From Lentisphaerota bacterium (GTDB lineage Bacteria > Verrucomicrobiota > Kiritimatiellia > UBA8416 > JAFGTH01): a DNA stretch of 5,853 nt. Of this stretch, positions 1-5,145 are shown in pieces (position 1 is the first letter of the stretch; every line of letters begins with the position of its first letter). The translations under genes and the position numbers were made by a program. Location: positions 1 through 5,853 of the forward strand of contig JAFGTH010000155.1 of NCBI GenBank assembly GCA_016934225.1. The letters are read 5' to 3'. The notes under the pieces were generated by a model. The model was not told the DNA's origin and did not search any database. It saw only the letters and a program-made list of their open reading frames with translations.

Positions 1-1113
1 ATCGGCAAGCAGGGCAAGATCTCTAGCCAGCGTATCGGCGGCGCAGGAGATATAAATGAGTTTTTTCGGCGGTGTTTTGCATAGAGCATTTATCATTTGG
101 CGGTTCAATCCGCGACGAGGTGGATCAACGATCACAAGCGCTTGTGACGAACGTGCCGGTTCCAGCGCGTCAGCCGCGATATTTTCGCTTATTTGGGTCA
201 GAAACGCAGCTCCGTTCAAGCCATAATCACGCGCATTTTGTTTTGCCGCTTCGATTGCTTTCCGGTCGGAATCAACTCCGAGCGTGGATGGCACTCCGCA
301 TTTCCCTGCGGCTATTGAAAAGACGCCAACTCCGCAATAGAAATCCATCAAAGTGTCGAAAGAGTCGTTCTTTATGATTGTCGTGACGGCTTCGATTAAA
401 ATATTGGCCACAGGTGGATTTACCTGAAAGAAGCTTTGTGCGGGGACTTGTAAATTGCCGAGCGTTGTACTTTCGGTGAGGATCTCGATTCCGAGCGATT
501 TATTGCGCCAATGGCATGCGCCGTTAGTATTCGTGTATCGGAAAGTCACGCGATCCTTGTTGTTCATGGCATAAAAATCGGCGCTGCTTCTGTAGGCGGC
601 CAGATCTTCGTTGATAGCGTTCATGGCAAGTGGGCAACGGCCGACATCGAGGACTGTCTGATTATCATTGCCGACGTAACCGAGGGAGCGTTTTGTTTCT
701 GATATAGCGGCGTGGAGCGTGATTTTGTTTCTATAACCAAGATTGTTTTTGGAATCATATACGAGTATATCTTCGATATCAATGTGCCCGAGACGTTGCA
801 TAAGAGCGCGAAGCTGGTTCTTTTTTATTTGCAGTTCAGCGTCGTAACCGACATGTTGATAGGCGCAGCCCGGACAATTTGCGGCTATTGGGCATTGAGG
901 TTCGATACGCGCAGGCGAGGGTGTAATGACCTGTTGCAACTTGCAGCGAGTGAAACGTTTATATTCTGTTTCGGGGAGACAGGCAACAGTTTCGCCGGGC
1001 AAAGCGCCGGGCACAAAGCAGACTTTGCCTTCATGGCGGCCAACGCCTTCGCCGCCATAGGCGACATCGAAAATTTCAATCTTTAGGTTGATAAGACCTC
1101 CGCGTACGATCAA
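1..1113 (-). CDS. rlmD: 23S rRNA (uracil-5-)-methyltransferase, RlmD/RumA type, C-terminus cut by window edge
   Basis: TrmA/RlmD-family enzyme that transfers a methyl group from SAM to C5 of a uridine in 23S rRNA (U1939 in E. coli RlmD). I translated the frame through all 371 codons and found no stop. An N-terminal TRAM-like segment holds DVAYGGEGVGR (about 16-26). Four cysteines match the RlmD 4Fe-4S pattern: C74, C80, C83 (C-x5-C-x2-C) and C160. The SAM-binding loop is DFYCGVGVFS (257-266). DPPRRG follows at 330-335, and the catalytic cysteine is C357 in SCAADTLARD. The general-base Glu and the last 30 or so residues should lie beyond position 1. No ATG start is possible: the upstream in-frame ATG (1131-1129) meets TAA after five codons. 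I chose TTG at 1113-1111, with a weak GGTGAAG nine bases before it. The site specificity (RlmD, RlmC or dual RlmCD) cannot be decided from the sequence alone. Confidence 0.93.
   Translation of the reverse strand, partial: MIVRGGLINLKIEIFDVAYGGEGVGRHEGKVCFVPGALPGETVACLPETEYKRFTRCKLQQVITPSPARIEPQCPIAANCPGCAYQHVGYDAELQIKKNQLRALMQRLGHIDIEDILVYDSKNNLGYRNKITLHAAISETKRSLGYVGNDNQTVLDVGRCPLAMNAINEDLAAYRSSADFYAMNNKDRVTFRYTNTNGACHWRNKSLGIEILTESTTLGNLQVPAQSFFQVNPPVANILIEAVTTIIKNDSFDTLMDFYCGVGVFSIAAGKCGVPSTLGVDSDRKAIEAAKQNARDYGLNGAAFLTQISENIAADALEPARSSQALVIVDPPRRGLNRQMINALCKTPPKKLIYISCAADTLARDLALLAD
1097..1101 (-). promoter_or_regulatory. Perfect GGAGG Shine-Dalgarno-like site without a matching standard start codon
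   Basis: The minus strand reads GGAGG here, just before the conserved part of the rRNA methyltransferase. The in-frame codons after it are ATC (four bases away), AAC, CTA, AAG and ATT (16 bases away), and none is ATG, GTG or TTG. It may serve a rare AUC or AUU start, may be the relic of a lost ATG, or may lie by chance inside the coding region that begins at the upstream TTG. Confidence 0.35.
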
Positions 1114-1147
1114 TTAATATTGCTTCACCATAGGTGAGTTGCGCATT

Positions 1148-1176
1148 GATATGCAAGCTGCATATTCGTGTGTCAG
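1148..1176 (-). promoter_or_regulatory. Weak candidate sigma-70 promoter for the rRNA methyltransferase, overlapping a palindrome
   Basis: On the minus strand, CTGACA (1176-1171, five of six matches to the -35 consensus) is followed after 17 bases by CATATC (1153-1148, three of six to the -10 consensus). The spacing is ideal but the -10 box is poor. The perfect inverted repeat ATATGCA-N3-TGCATAT (1149-1165) covers the spacer and most of the -10 box, so it could be a repressor site. Another promoter placement is equally possible. Confidence 0.2.
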
Positions 1177-1183
1177 CGCCGGA

Positions 1184-1195
1184 CATAGCGCTATG
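1184..1195. repeat. 12-bp perfect palindrome CATAGCGCTATG
   Basis: CATAGCGCTATG is its own reverse complement and lies in the gap between the Hsp20 operon and the methyltransferase gene, 8 bases upstream of the weak -35 box. It may be an operator half of a dimeric regulator. Chance is a real alternative for a 12-bp palindrome. Confidence 0.3.
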
Positions 1196-1205
1196 CTTTG
1201 GATTT

Positions 1206-1236
1206 TCCGGCAAATGCGACAGATCTAGTTGCCGGA
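1206..1236. repeat. Inverted repeat, 8-bp arms TCCGGCAA / TTGCCGGA
   Basis: TCCGGCAA (1206-1213) and TTGCCGGA (1229-1236) are perfect reverse complements separated by 15 bases. Neither strand has a U-tract after the stem, so it is not a canonical intrinsic terminator. It lies beyond the larger stem-loop at 1249-1292 in the direction of Hsp20 transcription and may add to a 3'-end structure. Confidence 0.4.
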
Positions 1237-1248
1237 GGAAGAGTTTGG

Positions 1249-1292
1249 CCTGCATGTTGCATGAACAAATTTCTATTCATGCAACATGCAGG
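1249..1292 (-). terminator. 17-bp perfect stem-loop after the Hsp20 operon
   Basis: The arms at 1249-1265 and 1276-1292 pair perfectly over 17 bp (arm CCTGCATGTTGCATGAA) around a 10-base loop. The structure starts nine bases after the stop of the last hsp20 gene. No run of U follows on the minus strand, so a classic Rho-independent terminator is not fully supported. It more likely marks or protects the 3' end of the hsp20 mRNA and separates it from the methyltransferase gene. Confidence 0.6.
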
Positions 1293-1301
1293 TGGTTTGT
1301 G

Positions 1302-1811
1302 CTATGCGGTTTCGATACGGATCGTTTTGCGATTTGTTTTATCTTCATCCTTCTTTGGGACGGTTATCACGAGTTTCCCGTGTTTGAACGAAGCTTTGGC
1401 TTTCTCTCCGTCAACCGCTGCCGGCAACGGAATGATGCGTCTGAAGGAACCGTACGACTGCTCTTTGCAGTGCCAATTGCCGTTCTTTCCTTCGTTTTCT
1501 TCTTTTTTCTCGCCTCGAATAGTCAAGGTATTATCGTCCATTTCCACGGTTACATCTTTTTCATTCATTCCGGGCAATTCGGCGGACACTTTAATTTGTT
1601 CAGTGGTCTCGGACACATCTACCTTTGGCGAGAACTGGATCATGTCCAACGAGCTGTTTTCCCATGGAGCAAGATCGAAACCGTTGAAGAAGTTGTCGAA
1701 CAGCCGGTTCATTTCTCTTTGCAGAGAAAACAAGCTATCTTCCCGGCGATTGCGATCGAGCGCTCTTTCGCTTTTCTTTCCCAACTTTGGAACCAGATCT
1801 TTCATTGACAT
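1302..1811 (-). CDS. Small heat-shock protein, Hsp20/alpha-crystallin family (third of the operon)
   Basis: ATP-independent holdase of 169 residues that would bind unfolding proteins in the cytoplasm and hand them to DnaK/ClpB. The N-terminal arm (1-58) carries the SLQREMNRLFDNFF helix (29-42) typical of bacterial Hsp20 proteins. The alpha-crystallin domain spans about 59-153, with FSPKVDVSET (60-69), AELPGM (77-82), YGSFRRIIPLP (120-130) and the signature GKLVITVP (145-152). The C-terminal I-x-I anchor is IRI (164-166), which docks on neighbouring dimers. Length and domain order are normal. Cys115 lies in the loop before YGSF, where the family usually has an aromatic or charged residue. GGAGG lies seven bases before the first ATG, so M1 is preferred over M3. 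It is 53 bases downstream of the second hsp20 gene and ends at a strong stem-loop. Confidence 0.96.
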   Translation of the reverse strand: MSMKDLVPKLGKKSERALDRNRREDSLFSLQREMNRLFDNFFNGFDLAPWENSSLDMIQFSPKVDVSETTEQIKVSAELPGMNEKDVTVEMDDNTLTIRGEKKEENEGKNGNWHCKEQSYGSFRRIIPLPAAVDGEKAKASFKHGKLVITVPKKDEDKTNRKTIRIETA

Positions 1812-1864
1812 AACTACACCTCCTCACATTAACTTGTTGATTCACGCTGCTATTCGCGTCGTAA

Positions 1865-2254
1865 TCAGGCTGCAATTTCAATTTTACGGGTCTTTGTTTC
1901 TGCTCGTTTTGGAATAATCAACCGCAACAGACCGTATTTCATGTGAGCCTTGATTTTATCGGCATCCACTTGATCCGACAGTGTAAAATCGCGCCGATAT
2001 CTACATGTTGAGTATTCTCGACCCAGCAATTCATATTCTCCTTTCGGCGGCTCGATATTGCCGTTGCCTTCTATGGTCAAGACATTGTTCTCAACCGTTA
2101 CATTAGCATCTTCATTAGCGACGCCCGGCATTTCCACCATCAATTGGATATCATTCGGTGTTTCCAATATATCCACATTCGGCAGTTCCGTAATTGTCTG
2201 TTCCGTTTGTGTTTTTTGCGCCGCTGTTTCCTGTTTCACTGCGATATCTTTCAT
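1865..2254 (-). CDS. Small heat-shock protein, Hsp20/alpha-crystallin family (second of the operon, short N-arm)
   Basis: Hsp20 chaperone of 129 residues. It has only about 24 residues before the alpha-crystallin domain, and they are polar and Gln/Thr-rich, without the SLQ..INR-type helix of its neighbours. The domain (about 25-116) shows PNVDILETPND (25-35), MVEMPGV (39-45), the EGNG loop (62-65), REYSTCRYRRDFTLS (79-93) and GLLRLIIP (108-115). The C-terminal anchor is IEI (125-127). The short arm suggests smaller oligomers, or a subunit that joins hetero-oligomers with the flanking paralogues; this is inference. Cys84 sits in the turn just before the RRDF strand. AGGAGG lies seven bases before ATG. 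The gap to the upstream gene's stop is 18 bases, so the two are almost certainly co-transcribed. Confidence 0.96.
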   Translation of the reverse strand: MKDIAVKQETAAQKTQTEQTITELPNVDILETPNDIQLMVEMPGVANEDANVTVENNVLTIEGNGNIEPPKGEYELLGREYSTCRYRRDFTLSDQVDADKIKAHMKYGLLRLIIPKRAETKTRKIEIAA

Positions 2255-2272
2255 TTTGACACCTCCTTAGAA

Positions 2273-2728
2273 TTAGGCCGCTTCGACGGCAATTTTTTTC
2301 GGTTTATCGGACTCTGCGCGGGGAATTGTTATCCTCAGCAAACCGTTTATGTAACTTGCCTTAACGGTTTCGGGGTTTGAGTAATACGGCAGGCGCAACG
2401 TGCGTGCGTACTCGCCTGTAACTCGTTCGCGGCGGTGATATATTTCGCCGTCGGACGGAACTCTTTCGTCGGCATGGACGCGGATCGTTAATTCATTACC
2501 TTGAACCGTTAGATCAACATCCTTCGTATCAACGCCCGGCATTTTGGCATCCACCACAATTCCGTCGTCGGAAGCCCACACATTCACCGGCGGGTAAGCT
2601 TCTTTGAAACTTCTGCTTGTCATGTTCCATGGCCATCGCGTAAAATTTCGATTTATATCACTTTGCAGCGACTCAATCTCATCGAACAACGACCAAGGGT
2701 TCCTCTCATAATGCGCCAGATTAAACAT
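2273..2728 (-). CDS. Small heat-shock protein, Hsp20/alpha-crystallin family (first of the operon)
   Basis: Hsp20 chaperone of 151 residues and first gene of the three-gene hsp20 unit. The N-terminal arm includes NPWSLFDEIESLQSDINRNF (10-29), an aromatic and amphipathic helix typical of this group. The alpha-crystallin domain covers about 46-137: PPVNVWASDD (46-55), AKMPGVDTKDV (61-71), YHRRERVTGEYARTLRLP (97-114) and GLLRITIP (129-136). The C-terminal anchor is IAV (146-148), a variant of I-x-I. AAGGAG lies nine bases before ATG, and no in-frame alternative start fits better. The 5' leader is A-rich, with no obvious fourU or ROSE-like hairpin over the Shine-Dalgarno site, so RNA-thermometer control is not evident. 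A sigma-54-like promoter lies about 74 bases upstream of the start. Confidence 0.96.
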   Translation of the reverse strand: MFNLAHYERNPWSLFDEIESLQSDINRNFTRWPWNMTSRSFKEAYPPVNVWASDDGIVVDAKMPGVDTKDVDLTVQGNELTIRVHADERVPSDGEIYHRRERVTGEYARTLRLPYYSNPETVKASYINGLLRITIPRAESDKPKKIAVEAA

Positions 2729-2801
2729 AGCTCATCTCTCCTTTCTTATTTTGAATTACTGTTTTTAGTTCTTTCATTTGTTTTCATTTCGCCTTTTAAC
2801 T

Positions 2802-2818
2802 AGCATAGCGCATGCCAA
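2802..2818 (-). promoter_or_regulatory. Candidate sigma-54 (-24/-12) promoter of the hsp20 operon
   Basis: The minus strand reads TTGGCATGCGCTATGCT. Against the consensus YTGGCACGRNNNTTGCW it keeps TTGGCA, the G at position 8, and TGCT. The invariant GG and GC dinucleotides are exactly ten bases apart. Three consensus positions differ. It points at the hsp20 genes and ends 73 bases before the first ATG. E. coli ibpB is a known hsp20 gene with a sigma-54 promoter, so the idea has precedent. Chance similarity cannot be excluded, because no sigma-54 activator gene is visible here. Confidence 0.45.
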
Positions 2819-2837
2819 CACCAGTTGATTCTTTAGC

Positions 2838-2853
2838 GCGTTAATCATAACGC
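2838..2853. repeat. Inverted repeat GCGTTA-N4-TAACGC upstream of the hsp20 promoter
   Basis: Perfect 6-bp arms with the four-base centre ATCA lie about 20 bases upstream of the sigma-54-like -24 element. On the minus strand the repeat includes TATGAT, a five-of-six match to a sigma-70 -10 box, but no good -35 lies 16-18 bases before it. It could be an operator or the core of an alternative promoter. Confidence 0.3.
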
Positions 2854-2907
2854 ATTGATAAAAAAGATCTTGCAACTGAACATGACTTGTGGCATGAGCT
2901 ACAGAAA

Positions 2908-2921
2908 TGAGACATAATGAC
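2908..2921. repeat. 14-base direct repeat TGAGACATAATGAC, copy 1
   Basis: Identical over 14 bases to 2953-2966. It lies about 90 bases upstream of the candidate -24 element on the hsp20 side. Flanking bases are not conserved between copies, so the unit is sharply bounded. Confidence 0.6.
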
Positions 2922-2952
2922 TCGACTAGAAAGTTGTTGGGCAAATGGTCGT

Positions 2953-2966
2953 TGAGACATAATGAC
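2953..2966. repeat. 14-base direct repeat TGAGACATAATGAC, copy 2
   Basis: Exact second copy of the element at 2908-2921, offset by 45 bases in the same orientation. It may be a pair of activator sites for the hsp20 promoter, or iterated terminal repeats left by an insertion sequence. No transposase remnant is recognisable beside it. Confidence 0.6.
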
Positions 2967-3060
2967 ACTATTGAAGGAAGCCGCAGATGGGTTATGGATG
3001 GAGATGGGATTTTTTACAACGGGGTGTACGGAGTGCAAGGATGGGGCGGGAGAGAATGTA

Positions 3061-3080
3061 ACTGTGGATGAACACGGATA
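3061..3080. repeat. Fragment resembling a dispersed intergenic repeat (ATCCGTGTTCATCC type)
   Basis: The plus strand reads ACTGTGGATGAACACGGATA, and its complement contains ATCCGTGTTCATCC. From memory, very similar strings recur in intergenic DNA of many PVC and deltaproteobacterial genomes. The upstream CCGCAGATGG (2981-2990) resembles another part of that repeat type. Only one copy is present here, so the assignment rests on recall. Confidence 0.35.
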
Positions 3081-3087
3081 GAAATGT

Positions 3088-5145
3088 TCAATGTGTTATT
3101 GCGTACATAAGTATATTCTGGCCCAATTTTGTTGATCCGACGTTATCGTAGCCGTCCGCGTAGGGATTTTGCGACATTTCCCAGCCTCCGGCCATGCCGT
3201 AGCGGCTGTACACGACGACGTAATTATTTTCGATAGCGATTCCTTCGAGCATTGGTGTAGATACTGAAGAGCCTATTTTAGCCGCCAGGGACGGTGTAAG
3301 GCCGATGCGCGTTATTTTATTTGGCATTCGGTAGATTGCGCTGTCTGCGGCAATCTTTTCCATTTTTTCTTCAGGCAGGACACGCTCCATTTCGGCGCGA
3401 AACGCCCGGTCAAATCCTTGTCTGCCGCAACAGGCTTCTGCGAACAGAAATCCGCCGTTTCTCAGGAATTCCCTTAGTTGCATTGCTTCCTGTTTTGAGA
3501 AATAGAAGTCATCGTGACCGGTTATATACAGGATAGGGGCATCAAATATTTCGGGATCCGTAAGATGCATATTTTTTACCGACAGCGCAACTTTTACATT
3601 GGTTTTTTTATTGAACGTATGCAATAGAAGCGGCAGTCCCATTGTGCGTGTTTTCCATTCTCCGTTGTAAATGATCTGAGCAACGTGCAATGTGTCTGAT
3701 TTTGTAGCCGGCATTGTTGGCCAGGGTTCGCGGGGGATATTTTGCAGCCATGCCTTTTGGGCAATCGCGTACGAAACGATATTGATTCCCAGCTTGAGGG
3801 CGTCTTCAACAGCGTATGCCTGATAGTCGTTGTTTTCGATGCCTTCCCATCCGATTGAAAGGCAGTATTGGGACACGAGCGCCATGGTGCGGCAGTTGGA
3901 CATGATTCCGTAAAAGCGGGGAGCGACGGCCTTTGTTTTCGCAATTTTTGTTTGTTGGAAATATTTGATTTGAGCAAGGTCAAAACAGGAATGGAATATT
4001 GGGTGATCGGTGTCCAAAGGTTGCAGTGATATATCAGGGAAAATACATTGCAACTCGAGTATTGCCGAATCATAGAACGGCTTAGACCCCAAACCGGCGT
4101 TGAACAGGATCATGCCTCCGCCGAGCATGTATGCGCGGAGTTTTTTTCTTTCTGCATGGGAGAATCGGAACCGGTAATGCCCTGAGTAATAGATGATCGG
4201 GTATTTTGCGGGATCCGCGTCCATTGCGTCAAACGAAGCGGAATCGGAAAGATATTTGATGCCGAACAGGCTGTTTAATTCGTTCAGCAGATTGTCCACA
4301 TCATTGGGTGTGGCGTTCCATTGAAGGTTTGAGCCGCGCTTGAGTTTTAATACCAGAACTTGTGATTTCGGTTCGGATTTGAAAATCGTGCGCGCTATTT
4401 TGCCGGAGCGATCATCGGCGAATCGCGGCGAGAGTTGGGCTTGCGTTTCCGCATTGTGTTTCTTTAAGCCTTGTGGAGGCGGCACAAATCCTTTTTCGTT
4501 GCTGCCGTCGCCTTCCGGCGCGGGCAGATTTACAGGTTCCACCTCGTTTATTTCCGATATTGACAGTTGTCGAATATCGGGCAACCGTGCCGATACAGGC
4601 GAGGGTGGCGTATCGGTCGCATTTGTGACAGGTTTAAGTTTCAGTTCTGTTTGTTCCGAAGCGACGGGTTTGGACGGCGTCATGATTTTTTTATCCGGCA
4701 ATGACACGCGTGGGAAAAGTCGCCATGCTCCGATTCCAAGCAGAATGCAAATTGTCGCGGCGGCAAGTAGTGACGCAACGGAATTTTTCTGGTAGCGCGA
4801 TTGAGTTCTGTTCCGGATATCATGTTTTGTCTTTTTGATTTTATCAGTTGTTTTTTTTCCGCGTATTAAATATTTTTTACGATTTGATTGCTGATTGTTT
4901 TCCTGTTCGCGGATTTCTTTCATTGTATTAAAATTCTTAGGCAGCGCCGCCAGGATTTTTTCGACCGGAACAGGCTTGCAGCGCGAGGCTTTTATCAAGC
5001 GTTCGACTACTGTGACGAGAGCGAGCAGTTCTCTGTGTTCTGTTGATTCGTCCAATATCCTGAGTAATCGTTCTTCGTCTTTTGGCTTGATTTGCCCGTC
5101 GGCGTAGTCGTTCAGCAATCGGGTTATTTCATTTGAATCAGGCAT
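3088..5145 (-). CDS. Single-pass membrane protein with anti-sigma-like cytoplasmic head and two DUF4159 domains
   Basis: Protein of 685 residues. Residues 1-80 are acidic and helical (LLNDYADGQIKPKDEERLL at 10-28), resembling the cytoplasmic heads of zinc-less anti-sigma factors in FecR-like systems; no H-x3-C-x2-C motif is present. A very basic stretch (89-120) precedes one hydrophobic helix (about 122-144), giving an N-in, C-out topology. A Pro-rich linker follows (about 150-258), then two tandem domains of DUF4159 type (about 260-465 and 487-685). The repeats align without gaps at an offset of 221 residues over 316-371 and 537-592, with 18 of 56 positions identical, including the (S/T)GH and GG motifs. 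ATG overlaps the sigma gene by eight bases, with AAGG eight bases upstream, which points to translational coupling. Inferred role: membrane partner that controls the sigma factor in response to an external signal. The DUF4159 biochemical function is unknown, and the anti-sigma role is not proven. Confidence 0.85.
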   Translation of the reverse strand: MPDSNEITRLLNDYADGQIKPKDEERLLRILDESTEHRELLALVTVVERLIKASRCKPVPVEKILAALPKNFNTMKEIREQENNQQSNRKKYLIRGKKTTDKIKKTKHDIRNRTQSRYQKNSVASLLAAATICILLGIGAWRLFPRVSLPDKKIMTPSKPVASEQTELKLKPVTNATDTPPSPVSARLPDIRQLSISEINEVEPVNLPAPEGDGSNEKGFVPPPQGLKKHNAETQAQLSPRFADDRSGKIARTIFKSEPKSQVLVLKLKRGSNLQWNATPNDVDNLLNELNSLFGIKYLSDSASFDAMDADPAKYPIIYYSGHYRFRFSHAERKKLRAYMLGGGMILFNAGLGSKPFYDSAILELQCIFPDISLQPLDTDHPIFHSCFDLAQIKYFQQTKIAKTKAVAPRFYGIMSNCRTMALVSQYCLSIGWEGIENNDYQAYAVEDALKLGINIVSYAIAQKAWLQNIPREPWPTMPATKSDTLHVAQIIYNGEWKTRTMGLPLLLHTFNKKTNVKVALSVKNMHLTDPEIFDAPILYITGHDDFYFSKQEAMQLREFLRNGGFLFAEACCGRQGFDRAFRAEMERVLPEEKMEKIAADSAIYRMPNKITRIGLTPSLAAKIGSSVSTPMLEGIAIENNYVVVYSRYGMAGGWEMSQNPYADGYDNVGSTKLGQNILMYAITH

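Larger units (their letters stand above)
2729..3087. other. Non-coding gap between the sigma/DUF4159 unit and the hsp20 operon
   Basis: No frame here gives a credible protein; short ORFs of about 65 codons lack Shine-Dalgarno sites and family features. From low to high coordinate it holds the A-rich hsp20 leader, a sigma-54-like promoter (2802-2818), a small inverted repeat (2838-2853), two copies of a 14-base direct repeat (2908-2921, 2953-2966), a G-rich stretch on the plus strand (about 2981-3056) and a dispersed-repeat-like fragment (3061-3080). I see no clear terminator after the DUF4159 gene stop at 3088. Confidence 0.7.

Noticed and set aside
511..1086. Plus-strand open frames of 63 and 124 codons
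   Set aside because: They are antisense to the rRNA methyltransferase, whose Fe-S, SAM and catalytic motifs are all in the other strand.
1134..1917. Two long overlapping plus-strand open frames (about 224 and 239 codons)
   Set aside because: They run antisense to the well-supported third hsp20 gene and its flanks, have no recognisable domain, and are rich in Phe, Ser and Cys as expected of antisense shadow frames.
2729..2800. RNA thermometer (fourU or ROSE) in the first hsp20 leader
   Set aside because: The leader is A-rich and I find no stretch of U or YUYGCU-type sequence that could pair with the AAGGAG site.
1188..2811. Shared 10-mer GCGCTATGCT at 1188-1197 (plus) and 2811-2802 (minus)
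   Set aside because: Only ten bases match, flanks differ, and the copy at 1188 lacks the GG-N10-GC spacing, so a shared promoter or regulator site is not supported.
2729..2960. CIRCE (HrcA) operator upstream of hsp20
   Set aside because: No TTAGCACTC-N9-GAGTGCTAA or close variant is present; the small GCGTTA-N4-TAACGC repeat does not match it.
2774..3038. Two small minus-strand frames (64 and 65 codons) in the intergenic gap
   Set aside because: They overlap each other, lack Shine-Dalgarno sites and family features, and cover the repeats and promoter region.
3594..4073. A 159-codon minus-strand frame inside the DUF4159 gene
   Set aside because: It overlaps the 685-residue protein in another frame, has no domain or good ribosome-binding site, and the main frame carries the repeated DUF4159 motifs.
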